NCBI GenBank assembly: GCA_001465935.1
Contig: LNKV01000002.1
Location: forward strand, 992,001 to 1,056,000
Direction: 5' to 3'
DNA: 64,000 bases
Source: Clarireedia homoeocarpa
Taxonomy: Eukaryota; Ascomycota; Leotiomycetes; Helotiales; Rutstroemiaceae
Shown: piece by piece, positions 21,442 to 32,276 of the stretch
Position numbering within the stretch: position 1 is the stretch's first letter
Layout of the letters: every line of letters starts with the position of its first letter
Program-made: the position numbers and the translations under genes
The notes under the pieces: generated by a model
The model's input: only the letters and a program-made list of their open reading frames with translations
Database searches by the model: none
What the model was told of the DNA's origin: nothing

Positions 21442-22366
21442 CTACTCCGAACCGCCCATATTCACGCCTAACAAGAAAGCGGGCTCTTTGACGTTATGAT
21501 GTTCATAACTCAGCACCCCGACAGCTCCCGGTTCAAGCATCATTGGTAATGATACCCCAAGCTCGAAACCAAGCCATCTTTTTGTGAAGGCGCGCAATAT
21601 ATGCCCATGTGCAATCAGCACAATGTCAACATGTTTCTCTCCATGCATATATGGCCCTTGTATCTCGCGGATCTTCGCAATCACACTATCCAATCTATCT
21701 GAGACCTCAGCAGCAGATTCCCCCTCCTCACACCCATCCAGCCAAATATTCCATGGTCGCTCTTTATCTAGACCTTTCTCTTTCCGTGCGGCCCGAATCT
21801 GCGCAGTAAACAGCCCTTCATAAGCTCCATATTCCCATTCTCGAATGTCCTCTGTGATTTCTGCATTCTCTCCGAACTGCTTTTGTGTCGTCTGGTCGAA
21901 CAGGATATCGTAAGTGCGTCGTGCTCGGGTCCGAGGGCTAATGAAGAGGTGCACAATTTTCGTTGGATCAATGAGTTTGCCTGGCCCAACAATCACACTG
22001 GCAGATGATGATACTTGCTCCTCGCCATGTGGAGTAAGGGGAATATCAGTTCGACCAGTGTAGCGTCCTGACATAGACCACTCCGTCTCCCCTAAAACAC
22101 AAAATGGTCAGGGACTACATGCACAATGACCAAATGCATCGGTTTGCCACACGAAGAAGAGACAAAGAAAAATTGTAGGGTGAGAGAGCCATCGGGCGAC
22201 TTACCACTGTCATAGCATCAGCATGATTGTCGCTAGTAGTAGCAGGAAATAATGTATATTTTTGGCGAAGGAAGCAAAAGGCCGCAAGAGCGTGGGATAT
22301 CACTTCTATGAATACTTACTGGCGAATAAGGAAGACCCTCGGAGTACCAGCATCCTTGTCTGGCAT
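21442..22366 (-). CDS. shb17: Sedoheptulose 1,7-bisphosphatase (SHB17-like)
   Basis: Histidine-phosphatase superfamily enzyme. Yeast Shb17 hydrolyses sedoheptulose-1,7-bisphosphate, pushing carbon into ribose synthesis. Minus-strand exons 22366-22320, 22206-22205 and 22091-21442 give 232 residues. The catalytic stretch reads FLIRHGETEWS, followed by GRYTGRTDIPLTPHGE, SPRTRARRT, REWEYGAYEG, ERPWNIW and IAHGHILRAF; all match yeast Shb17 closely. The join is odd: exon 1 ends in CA and exon 3 begins GGGAG, so the conserved His-Gly needs exactly two bases between. A TG flanked by ACAG and GTAAGT at 22205-22206 supplies them, giving CAT GGG. The two introns are each 113 nt. Direct joining of exons 1 and 3 would break the frame at the catalytic His. 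Function is secure; the 2-nt exon is an inference. Confidence 0.9.
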
Positions 22367-22778
22367 TGTGAATATAATGGTAGCGAGGTCAATCAACTGA
22401 AATACCTCGTTTTCGTTTCCAACGGAGCGCGCTGTGATGAAATTGTATAACCCCACCATCTGCAACTAGGTTACATGTTATGCCAGCACGTGGAAGCTGC
22501 CCCGCCTTTTAAGTACAGATGAGTGCCTTCGCGCCCCAGGTAGTGTTTGGCCTTCTATCCTCAATGCAAGAAGCACCTATCTGAATGTCTAAAGCAGTAG
22601 GTGGTAATTGAAGCATAGACCCATAGCCATTTCAAAATTTGATGAGAGGCATTTATCGGTTCATGTTATCATCACTACCATAAGATACATAAATTACAAA
22701 TGTTTTGTTCGTCTACATCCCTGAATATACAACAGTCGTGAAGCTTCTCTCTGAACAATCCGTAATTCATTAACATCA
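22367..22778. other. Intergenic, SHB17 promoter
   Basis: The SHB17 upstream region and the 3' flank of the PPR gene, both on the minus strand. No gene is supported. Confidence 0.45.
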
Positions 22779-25700
22779 TTAACCGTCAGATGTGGCACAT
22801 TGTATACTTTCTTTGACTTCCTGCGCATTGAGTTTAACAGCCTGCTCCTTACGGCTCTGGATAAAATGTCGGATTCGTTGTGACCATCCGCGATCCAAAG
22901 GATTCTTTGGCGACTCAACTCTTCGGGCTACCATTTTGTTTACGGGGAGTCTAGATGTTTCCCCGCTTACATCGATCTCTTCAGAACGATCCGGACCGCC
23001 ATCGGATAGAGCTTCTGGATCCGAAGCTGGCTCCCCCTTCCCATGCACCATGACCTCTTTTTCGGCAAGACGGAGCTGCGCATCAAACAGCCAATTAGGG
23101 TAGACTGGCGAGTTGGCAGTGACCAATCGTCGTTTTTTGATCAAGTAGATATCCCCTATCTCGGCAGCAATGGTATCGATGCTGCGCTCGCCTGGGACGG
23201 CAGAAGCATCATTTTCGTGGGGTACAGATGAAGAGGAATCTTGAGAGCCAACTGCGTCAGCCACGTCGTCCAAAGTGGTCGGACTATTAGCAGCAGTAGC
23301 CCTCAAAGCTGCAGCCAGAACGTCTTTCGGCCTAAAATTGAACCACCATCGCGAGGACATAGCGTAGTGGGGCGAGTAACCAGCTTCTCTTGAACGGTTG
23401 AAAGAATCCGCTACCATTGCTGGATCTTGGAGTCTCATATAGCCCGTTGTCAAAGCATTCCATGTGGCAGCGTTTGGCATCATGCCCTTCTCAAACATTA
23501 TTTGCAGAACCTTCTCGGCTGCACGGGGCTGTCGGCGATGCATAAAGATATGGAGCATTGAAGTCCATGTATAAATGTTCGGTTGTGGTGGTCGGAACGG
23601 GTCTAGATTGTCATTTGAAAAATCCAATCTAGTAACCTGATCTGCCTCAGATTGCAGAACAGTTGGGTCTTCCTCCGAATCAGTACTTCCATGTTCAGAC
23701 GACTTTTGGAGGTAAGGAGCCTGCATATCTTTGATTACACGGAGGCAATCTTCCAGCGGTGCAAAGCAATACCCTAGTGCTGAAAGGATGTAATTATAGA
23801 AGCGAGGGTCTCTCGCCAGTGGGGCAACCACTGGACGACGCTTTAAAACCAAATCTTGGAAGTGATCATACACTTCAAGAAGAGCTGCAGAATTCCGTGA
23901 ATTTTCACAGTAGTCACAGTACGACTGCAGCATTACATTTAAGGTCTCGATACTTGGCTCTAGCGATTCCGATTCACTACTGAACCTAGATCCTCTGTCT
24001 TGGGAATCCAATGCCGACACTGCTGGAAAGTCAGACATTTCTTCGCCGGAAAGATGCATAGAAGGAGAGTGGCCGTCCTTCAGATAGCTGCTTCTGCTCT
24101 CGGCGACCTTTGATCTGGCATGAGGTAAAAACTGCTCTGAGAATCTAGGGATGATCTCAATCAAGGGCTTGACCGAAAATACCTCCATATAAAGCGGGAG
24201 AATACGTGGAAACGCGGTCAGAAGATGCTCTCTATCCCTAGTCAATGTCTGATGATATTCTGCTCTATGAATACGGGATATTGCATCTAGTATGTCCGTA
24301 GTAGCATGAGCACTGCGAATACCGTATTCCGCCATCAGGCTTGCCAGTTTTCCAATTGTTGCTCCATCGCGACGATGTTTGGCGTCATGAATCATGATTG
24401 AAAACGTATATTCATCAGGCACGGTTCCATTTTCCACCATCATCTCATATATTTGCCATGCAGTTTCGGGATCCCCACTTTGAAGTGAATTTTGAATTAA
24501 GATATTATAGGTTGTAATGCTTGGTCGAAATCCATGTCTGAGCATGTATTCAAAAAGCTCAGTTTCGCTGACTTTTGCGTCAGGATCGCGATATCTTCTT
24601 ACAAGCAATACCGAGCAGATCTGCGGCCATCGTTCAATGCCAAGGTCAATGCCTTGCAAGGGCGCTCTCTGTAAGATCTTGAATGCTAGGTCCGTATTCC
24701 TAGCACGCGCGGCACGGTAAACAAACCGCATGAGTGACTTCCCGTTCAAATGATGGCCCACCACCTCCAAGATGGAATAAAACTCTTTGAACTCCTCATC
24801 ATTCATCATTGCCTGCAGAAGACTTATTGAGCGCTGACTAACATGTACGCCCTTATAGAGCAAGTATTGTACACTCTGCAGTATGCTTTGAAAGTCTCGC
24901 AGTTGGAAGGAGTCCCTCGATACCGTACCATTCGCGGTGCTAAAGTAATGGGAAATGATGAAGTTTAAACAGTCGCTGATCGCCCAGCTAGGTGGCAACG
25001 GGTCCTGATTTGTGGCGATTAGACATTTGAGAGCCGAGTCAGGATGCCTTTCCATTGCCGTGAGCATGAGTTCCGCCCATACATGACGACGGGTTTCTTC
25101 AGGAACTCGACGCCAGAATGAAGCTAGAGAGGAGGCATTGTTTTGCTTGATGAATAGTAATCTCGTTGCCAGCGGAAGTTTCGGTGAGTGCTCATCAAAA
25201 CATGGCACCTTCGGATGCCCTTGTAGTCTATCCTCATGTCTTTGGTTGATTATGGAAAAATGTGTAGACCACCAGTGAAAGGTAAAACCAAATTCAGACA
25301 TATCCGAGGATTGCTGCAGAACAGAGACATATTTTGTAGACAATACTGGAAGCCTCGCTTCCTTCGCAAATTGCCTATATTGAGAGTATAGTCGACTAGA
25401 TGCTTGGTTTTTACACCATCTCTGCTCTCTCAATGGTGCCGCTTCTGATGGTGGGTTGGAGGCCGAAGATGTGTCTATCTTAGACGCTGGTAGCGAAGTA
25501 CCATCGCTATGCGTGACGCATTTGGCTTTACAGGATCGTTTTTGTGTAGTGTCTGTATCTCGTTCGTCCCAGGCCCAAAGATTGTGATTGGCTGGCGCCT
25601 CAATGTAATCGTCCGCAGCCCTCGCTGGTGGCTCAACCTCCCTCTCATTGCTTGGAACTATAGTTAACGAAGACGAGTGACGTTTAGCACCATATGTAGA

Positions 25701-26021
25701 AGAGACCGAACATCCACTGTGGTAAGATTCATGATTTCGACATTTCCAAGGCCGAGTATGGGTAGGTGTATAACAGTGTCTAGACCGTGGTTGCGCAACA
25801 TCGTGTGGCCCACAACTTATGGAACACCTCTGTGCAGTTGTTCCCCCATCACCCGCCACCGATGGTATACTGCCATGCCGTCTGTAATTTGCCTTCTGTT
25901 CGGGACAGGCTCTGCTGCGTTTGGTGGGCCATGGTTCCAAAAGTCGAGGTGCAAGAAACGGCAGTATTGGGAGTTCCGACGGCGACCATCGCCTTATAAG
26001 TGGATTTGAAATAAGAGGCAT
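22779..26021 (-). CDS. Pentatricopeptide-repeat protein, probably mitochondrial
   Basis: Intronless gene of 1080 residues. The N-terminus (MPLISNPLIRRWSPSELPIL) is basic and hydrophobic without acids at first, fitting a mitochondrial presequence. PPR units are visible at about 495-545 (SITTYNILIQNSLQSGDPET then VPDEYTFSIMIHDA) and about 815-865 (NIYTWTSMLHIFMHRRQP then MPNAATWNALTTGYMR). More degenerate helical repeats probably lie between. Fungal PPR proteins bind mitochondrial RNA and act in its processing or translation, or in complex I assembly (CIA84 type). I cannot assign it to a named PPR orthologue. It is divergent from CWF18, 418 bp apart. Confidence 0.87.
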   Translation of the reverse strand: MPLISNPLIRRWSPSELPILPFLAPRLLEPWPTKRSRACPEQKANYRRHGSIPSVAGDGGTTAQRCSISCGPHDVAQPRSRHCYTPTHTRPWKCRNHESYHSGCSVSSTYGAKRHSSSLTIVPSNEREVEPPARAADDYIEAPANHNLWAWDERDTDTTQKRSCKAKCVTHSDGTSLPASKIDTSSASNPPSEAAPLREQRWCKNQASSRLYSQYRQFAKEARLPVLSTKYVSVLQQSSDMSEFGFTFHWWSTHFSIINQRHEDRLQGHPKVPCFDEHSPKLPLATRLLFIKQNNASSLASFWRRVPEETRRHVWAELMLTAMERHPDSALKCLIATNQDPLPPSWAISDCLNFIISHYFSTANGTVSRDSFQLRDFQSILQSVQYLLYKGVHVSQRSISLLQAMMNDEEFKEFYSILEVVGHHLNGKSLMRFVYRAARARNTDLAFKILQRAPLQGIDLGIERWPQICSVLLVRRYRDPDAKVSETELFEYMLRHGFRPSITTYNILIQNSLQSGDPETAWQIYEMMVENGTVPDEYTFSIMIHDAKHRRDGATIGKLASLMAEYGIRSAHATTDILDAISRIHRAEYHQTLTRDREHLLTAFPRILPLYMEVFSVKPLIEIIPRFSEQFLPHARSKVAESRSSYLKDGHSPSMHLSGEEMSDFPAVSALDSQDRGSRFSSESESLEPSIETLNVMLQSYCDYCENSRNSAALLEVYDHFQDLVLKRRPVVAPLARDPRFYNYILSALGYCFAPLEDCLRVIKDMQAPYLQKSSEHGSTDSEEDPTVLQSEADQVTRLDFSNDNLDPFRPPQPNIYTWTSMLHIFMHRRQPRAAEKVLQIMFEKGMMPNAATWNALTTGYMRLQDPAMVADSFNRSREAGYSPHYAMSSRWWFNFRPKDVLAAALRATAANSPTTLDDVADAVGSQDSSSSVPHENDASAVPGERSIDTIAAEIGDIYLIKKRRLVTANSPVYPNWLFDAQLRLAEKEVMVHGKGEPASDPEALSDGGPDRSEEIDVSGETSRLPVNKMVARRVESPKNPLDRGWSQRIRHFIQSRKEQAVKLNAQEVKESIQCATSDG

Positions 26022-26439
26022 CAGCTACTGCTGGCGTATAAATTCACATCCATCGATCATGACTTCATCCCAGGACGAATCGTGATCAAGTCGGCGTGAG
26101 ATCGCAGTAATTACTGTGCATGTGGAAGAAAAAAAATAAGGTTGGTAGCCTTGCTAGTCGGCCGCATTAAGTTGTCCTAAAGAGATCGTGGGCGTAGTAA
26201 ATCATTGGCACGTTTTACTACAGACTGATAAGGCTATCTCACTAACCACCGCGGGCCGTCGGACTGAGGTTAGCCAAAACCAATCAATTTATAGAGTCCA
26301 TCTGTTAGACAGACTTCAAGAATTATCGAGGTGGTTACTCCTACCACAGGGCTTCTAAAATCACAACAGAGCTATCCGCATACATATTTCTGATCAGTCC
26401 GCAGTCATACAATACGTCAACGACAATTTTCTTAATTCA
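26022..26439. promoter_or_regulatory. Divergent promoter region, PPR gene / CWF18
   Basis: 418 bp between two divergent start codons. Holds both promoters; no motif could be assigned. Confidence 0.45.
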
Positions 26440-27054
26440 ATGTCAGCTACACATGTCACCTTAGGCGCAGCCGCAGACGAGCGCAAAGCGCGTCTCGCCA
26501 AACTCAAATCTTTGAAGAGGAAACAACCTGCCGATGAGGTTGTAGCACCAGAATCGGAGCGATCTCCTTCACCACCTGCTTCACCAGACGTCGCGAAGCT
26601 ACACTTATCAGGACGAAACTACGACCCAGAAACGAAAGGCCCAAAGCTGGGGTTCGAGGCGCCCCCAACACTAGAGAAACCTACACTTGAACAACAAGCT
26701 GCAGAAGTTGAAGAGGAAATCAGGAGGAAAGCTGCGGAGGAAGAACAAGATGAGAAGGGTGTTGATCTTTTTAAACTTCAGCCAAAAAAGCCGAATTGGG
26801 ATCTGAAGAGAGACTTAGAGAAGAAGCTAGAGATATTAAATGTACGAACGGAAAATGCGATCGCGAAGCTCGTGAGGGAAAGGATCGAGGGCGCGCAGAA
26901 GTCGGCTAGGCTCAAGGCAGGGAATGGCGCCACAAGTGCAAGTGAGGGTGGAGAGGAGATGGGCATGGAAGGTGTGGCGTTAGTGGAGGGTGTGAAGCTA
27001 CGGGAGAGAGAGGAAGAGGAAGAGCGGCGGGAGGAAGATGAAGACCTACAATAA
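26440..27054 (+). CDS. cwf18: Splicing factor CWF18 / CCDC12
   Basis: Intronless gene of 204 residues, orthologue of S. pombe Cwf18 and human CCDC12, a component of activated spliceosomes. Family landmarks: an N-terminal basic coiled coil ADERKARLAKLKSLKRKQ; the conserved LSGRNYDPETKGPKLGF near residue 57; and DLFKLQPKKPNWDLKRDLEK followed by KLEILNVRTENAIAKLVRER near 105-145. The C-terminus is a very acidic run of Glu/Asp/Arg ending DEDLQ, typically variable. It is convergent with the ZCCHC10-like RS protein, 152 bp away. Secure. Confidence 0.93.
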   Translation: MSATHVTLGAAADERKARLAKLKSLKRKQPADEVVAPESERSPSPPASPDVAKLHLSGRNYDPETKGPKLGFEAPPTLEKPTLEQQAAEVEEEIRRKAAEEEQDEKGVDLFKLQPKKPNWDLKRDLEKKLEILNVRTENAIAKLVRERIEGAQKSARLKAGNGATSASEGGEEMGMEGVALVEGVKLREREEEEERREEDEDLQ

Positions 27055-27206
27055 TGTCATTAATAGCCTGACGTGAGTTCAACAGCTCATTTCATGCATG
27101 GCATAGTTTCAGGAGTTTGGAGTTTTCAGCATCTATAAATGCACAGAACGATCAAGTCTAATAGGGTATTTACTTTTCTTACGACTTATACAAAACTCCA
27201 GTTGCC

Positions 27207-28241
27207 TTATTGACCCATATTCATTGCTTGCGTGAGGGCTAACCTCTTACTGAAAGGGCTCAAACTCCTTTCTCTTTGTGGACGCGGTGGTGGGGAGGAG
27301 ACATAGGCGTCTCTTCTTGGATTGCCGTTTGACTGATGCTCTTCAACGCGCCTTCTATCATTCGAAAGCCTTCTTCTACCTCTGTCTGGACTTCTGCTCT
27401 CCGTCCTTCTTCCCCGTGCATCAGGGCTACGATCATTGAATCTCCTTCGTGTACTCCGGCTACTGGCTCTTTCCCTTGATTGCCTCCGTATATCCTGCCC
27501 ATCTGCGGAGCTGTATGAATCCACGGAAGAATAAGAGTCCCTTCGTCGCTTTTTCTCCAAATCCCGAGTCTCCCCCCTGGGTGGGGGTGATCGCGAAACG
27601 CTCAAGGAGTCGCGTGAATAATGATTTGACCGAGAAGCCGAGCGTGACCGTCTCGCAGACTTAGAAGGATACGGATTTGACATACGCCGAGTTTCTCTGG
27701 GCGAGGGTGATCGCGAAATATTTGTAGAGATAGTTGACACCGAGGACGCAGAGGAAAGTGAGCGGCGTCTCTTTGAGGCTTCTGGTCCGAGATCATCATC
27801 CCTCTCACGTTTACGGCCTCTATCCTTCTCCAATTGCGTCCGATCTTTCTCTAGCTGCGCTTTTGCGAGTTGCTCATCGGCGATACCTTTCCTAAGGGAG
27901 CTATCAGTATGCGGTAATTGGGGGTTTTTTTTTTCTGTATTGGGAAGCTTGCAACATACTTGCGCAAAAGTTCTTGAGGAACATCGCTGGTCAATTTGGG
28001 TACCAGCTTTGGATTGAGGAGCTGCTGCGTTCGTGAAGGTCGCGAGACATATGGGCGTTCTTGTGCATTCGCTTTACATTCATAGCTGTAGTGACGTGAA
28101 GATGAGTTAGCTTTGGAGCGATAAGGAGCACCGAACAAAATACTCATCTTTCTTTAAACATTTCTGGCAGACAGTAGAGGCCGATGCCTTCGATGGTCCT
28201 CCAATCGTGGATCCTCTGCTTACTCCATGGTAGCGATTCAT
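27207..28241 (-). CDS. ZCCHC10-like zinc-knuckle RS protein with AT-AC intron
   Basis: Three exons on the minus strand (28241-28148, 28095-27960, 27891-27207) give 304 residues. The N-terminus MNRYHGVSRG leads to a CCHC knuckle, CQKCLKKGHYSYECK at about 25-39, then AQERPYVSRPSRTQQL as in human ZCCHC10. After LTSDVPQELLRKKGIADEQL the protein becomes an Arg/Ser-rich tail (SRSASRS, SRSPDRGRRR), suggesting a nuclear RNA-binding or splicing role. To read the complete knuckle the first intron must run from 28147 to 28096, beginning ATGAGT and ending TTCAC, with branch site GCTAAC 10 nt before the end: an AT-AC intron of 52 nt. The only in-frame GT-AG alternative (donor 28142, acceptor at 28086-28087) gives KKDDYECK and deletes the zinc-ligand His. 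Exon 2 to 3 uses an ordinary GTATGT...TTAG intron. Family identity is good; intron 1 deserves direct testing. Confidence 0.82.
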
Positions 28242-29287
28242 GATGTTGATATTTATGTATATGTATGTTGATAACGATTGTCTGCTGCGATATCAGGCGC
28301 CAGGATAGCGACTTGTAGCTTATTGGAATCCGAACAATGTGCCACAATACGCGTAAAAACGTAGGTTGATCGTATTGGTTGTGGTCGTGGTGCTACTGCC
28401 GGAGGTTGAATCTAGCACACAAAATGATGATGGATGAAACAGCGAACAATTGAATAATCCGATGCAAACTACGTAATTTCAACGCAACCAAAGGCATCAA
28501 AGTGACTTCGGGTCAGGATTCCCGTACGTTCCTGACTGTATGGTGGTTATTGTTTGCCCTTGATGTGGACGGTGGAAGAATTGAATTGGCAGTGAAATTT
28601 GTATTCCTACTCCTGTCAACTTCTTACAGGCACGAACCGGCAGTGCCTATCCTAAAAAATTGCCCCACAAAGCAGCGCAGCCTTACTAAAACCTTCCCTG
28701 CGCACTTCTATGAACGTCAAATCCACCACCACCACTCCTCACTATAAATTTCCACCTAACGGCTACCACCATCCAGAGGAATTCCCTTCGGGGTCGAAGA
28801 TGGTCTAGATAATTCTTCCAATATTCGCATAATTTCTCTGGTCGCTACGAATTACGTACATACGGTTCTCGGAAGTTCTTGACACCAGATCGACTTGGGG
28901 CCTTTGGAGAAAACGGAATAAGTTACTGATAGGAGTAATCTTCGAAGTGGGTTTCGGTCGTACCAAAATCCAGAAACATCGTCGTTTACTACCAGCACTT
29001 CGCCGGAGTCGTGCTACAGGAAACAAATTCCAGACAAGACGGAGAGTCTTGATACCAAACACAAATACAGCTCTTTCACAAACGCTTGTCTGCAACGACA
29101 ATGACCAGATGTCACCGCTATTCATCGAGCGCTTTTGTTAATATTCTCCCTTAATTTACATCACTTCAAAAACCTTTTTACCTTCCGACGGACCTTTGTC
29201 GTTGGCTGCGACCCTGACATTGTCCTATCTGGACGAATTCCACTCTTTTTTTGCGACTAGAACAACTAGCAAAACATATTCTCCATC
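28242..29287. promoter_or_regulatory. Divergent promoter region, ZCCHC10-like / R3H gene
   Basis: About 1.05 kb between two divergent start codons. No gene is recognised. The 106-codon minus-strand open frame at 28805-29125 and its plus-strand overlap look like chance. Confidence 0.45.
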
Positions 29288-31957
29288 ATGGCTACTGCGC
29301 CAATGTCGACAGACCCGTCAAGGCTGTCATTTGCAGAGGTGCGAACCCCTCAAACACATCTGTTTAGAATATGTGACCTACCGCTACTGCACCTCCGCCC
29401 CTATTGGCTCTCACCATTTGACACTTTGGCTAACTCATTGATGCCAGGTTGCTGCTTCGGCCGCAAAGGATAATGTAGCCTTAGCCTCGTTCGCAACAAT
29501 TGCTGCCTCTTCGTCAGCTGTTCGAGACGCTCAAATCGAGAACATTGCCCCAGCTGTTAGTCAGAATGGAGTCACGGATACGCCCAGTGCAGCAGCCAGT
29601 AGTGCAGGTGCTAAAGGGCCTACTAAAGGCACCGCAACATCGACAGATGACCAGACAGCCAAAAAGAAAGCAACTGTAGAAGTCAAGCCACTTGCTGCTA
29701 AGAAGGAGAAGGATCTGACGGATGCAGTAAAGGCGCTGCACATTCGTGATAGTACACCAAGTCTTGTTGTGAATGGCTCGGGAATTGCTGCTACTACCCA
29801 TAAACGAGACGTAGCAGATGGGTTTTCAGAGGATCCTTTTCAAAGAACAGGATCTGGATCCGACGTGGAAACCAAGCCGCCGAGCCTTGATGGGAAGAGC
29901 ATAACGTCAGGAACGACCTTTGCATTAGATGAGAAGGAGTCATTGCGCCCTGATGACAGCGCCAGTGTCAAAGCTGCCGAAGATGATGATACATTTTCTG
30001 GCCGTGGATCTATCGTTGCTGGTTCTCGAATTGGCTCTGAAGCGGCAGCACGAGCATACCGCGCCCAATTTTACGAGCCACCTGACCGACGCAGTATGCA
30101 GCCTATGCAGGAGCGCCATAGCCAGGGTATCGTCACACCTCAGAGTGGGTCATCCGGACAGCAAACTACCGACGACAAATCGAAGCCACTGGTAGGCCCA
30201 GCAGGGTCCACCGAAGCATTCACTCTCTTTTATCGACAGACCCCAGATGAGAAGCTTTTGGAAGCATTGGAGTCACCAAAAGATCGTATATTTCTACTTC
30301 GACTTGAGCAAGATGTTATTGAGTTTGTAAAGGACTCGAAGTGAGTTCAAACTTTCTATAGCATTTCATTTGCGACCCGCTAATCATGCTGCAGAGAGCC
30401 TTTCATCGATCTTCCACCTTGCAATTCGTTTTGCAGAATGTTGACCCATAAGTTAGCGGACTATTACCACATGACACATCAGGTTGATGCCGTCGCTGGT
30501 GCTGTTCGTATATTTAGAACTCCATTCTGTAGAATCCCACCATCTTTGACAAGCATCTCCAATCCACCGACCTCTGGGAACACACCTCCACCAAATTTGC
30601 CGGCTATGAAGATTATGCGAAGGGGGGGTGACGGCGATACCGGCCCCAGTCCTTCAAAAGCTACCTCCGAGACAGGAAGTGAAACAAAAGAGAAGGCGCT
30701 TGCGGCCAAAGAGAAGTACGTTGTTCTCGTATTTCTACATGACCAAAACTGACTATTAATAGGCTGTCTCGAGAAGAAAGGGAAGCAGTCTACCTGGCGG
30801 CTCGAGAGCGTATTTTTGGCAAGGAAGACAAGTCTGGCGAGGCTACCCCAGGTGAGTTACTGGGAAATCTACTTGAGATATGATTGGGGTTTATATTAAC
30901 AGCAACAGAAACTGAAGATGGTAATGAAATGTCGCGCTCAAGCTCTGTTTCTACAAAGGACAAGACTGGGCAAGGTAAAAGAGGAAAACTGGGCAAGCAG
31001 CGTCGGGATGACTCCGAAAGCTTTGACGTACGATCACAGTATACCCCGTTCTTCCCTCAACAACAAGCGCAACCTTCCTGGGTCCCAACCCAGAATTACG
31101 CTCCCATGGGCGTCCAGCAATACAATGGCGTTGTGCAGGGCAATTACCAGAATCAGATCCAGCCTCAGTTCGTCCCACCACCGCAACAATTTAATCCTAC
31201 GTTGATGAGCAATGGAAGCATGCAGTCGTACAGTAATATACCACAAGTAAGCTAAATCTATCACACCTCAACGAGGATACTAACCCAGCGACAGCAATAT
31301 CCCCCACAAACTCAACTACGCTTCCAGCCACATAGCGCTCCAATCACTGCTTACGGCTCTCCTGTACAAACTCCACAGCCTTTACAGCAATGGGCGCCGC
31401 AAGCTCCATATCAGAACGGTGCTTATCAGGCGCGGGGTACTGTGACGCCAGGGGCACCAAATACCATTCCCTATGCTTTTGGCCAGCTACCAAGCACTGC
31501 CAATCCTGCCGACCCAAAAAGTCAACATCCTATTCCTGGTAGTTTCAACAGACATGCCTTCAACCCGAAGACTCAGTCATTTGTCCCAGGGAATCAAGGT
31601 CTTCCTGTGCCACAACCTATCTCACACCATGGATCCCCTCATCATGGATCTCCTCACCATGGATCTCCTCACCTCTCGTATAATAATTTTACTCCACCTC
31701 AGCAACAATTCGGCAATGGGATGGGCTACAGCATGGCTCGACAAGGGTCCAACAACTCTTTGCCATCCTACCATGCCTCTCCTCACATGACTCATAGACC
31801 AATGATGCATCAAAATTTGCCACAGGGTCTACCTCAAGGGATCCCTCAAGGAATGCCTATGCCGCAGGGAATGGTGCCTAATGGACAACCTGGCAATCAC
31901 CTTCCGAACTTTGGTAATCCTTCAACTCTGCCACCAAAGCCCCCAACTGGCGTTTAG
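29288..31957 (+). CDS. R3H and SUZ domain protein
   Basis: Six exons (29288-29338, 29448-30340, 30395-30715, 30763-30851, 30903-31246, 31295-31957) encode 786 residues. A disordered first third is followed by TPDEKLLEALESPKDR and the R3H domain with NSFCRMLTHKLADYYHMTH, where Arg and the spaced His form the R3H signature for single-stranded nucleic acid. A SUZ motif LSREEREAVYLAARERIFG, split over an intron, follows. The last 300 residues are Gln/Pro/Gly-rich. This layout matches the R3HDM1/ARPP21 family of mRNA-binding regulators, present as one gene in filamentous fungi. Exon 6 starts at 31295 rather than 31287 because the earlier CAG is too near the CTAAC branch site. The protein is probably cytoplasmic. 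Family secure, targets unknown. Confidence 0.9.
31625..31669 (+). repeat. 15-bp coding repeat, three units (HHGSP)
   Basis: Three tandem 15-bp units encode HHGSPHHGSPHHGSP inside the disordered tail of the R3H protein. The units differ only at a few third positions. Such short in-frame repeats can vary in copy number between strains. Confidence 0.85.
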
Positions 31958-32276
31958 AATATTTGGACGGAAAATGCTCGTTATGTGATGAACAAATGGT
32001 GGCGTATGGTAGCATTAATGGAGTTAGTTGGGAAATAAGGACATCAAAATGACTATTCTAAGTACCAGGTTTATATTGGCTGATAGACCCACGAATACAA
32101 TTATATTACACTAGCCGTTCTGTGTCACCATTGTTACGATTGAAAAGATAGCATTTTGAATTTCTATAAGAATTGGACTTTGAAGCCCACCTTAAACGCC
32201 ACACTTTTTCCATCCAGTCGATGCAATTATATGCAGTTACAAATCATGGAAATTGTTTAATCTTGTCATCAAAAAA
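31958..32276. other. Intergenic, R3H and eIF3f 3' ends
   Basis: The convergent gap carrying two 3' UTRs. Nothing else is seen. Confidence 0.45.

Noticed and set aside
27960..28146. Separate start at the ATG at 28146-28144 for the zinc-knuckle gene (open frame beginning MSILFGAPYRSK)
   Set aside because: Its N-terminus lies within the intron and lacks the first two Cys ligands; the upstream exon carrying CQKC is clearly part of the gene.
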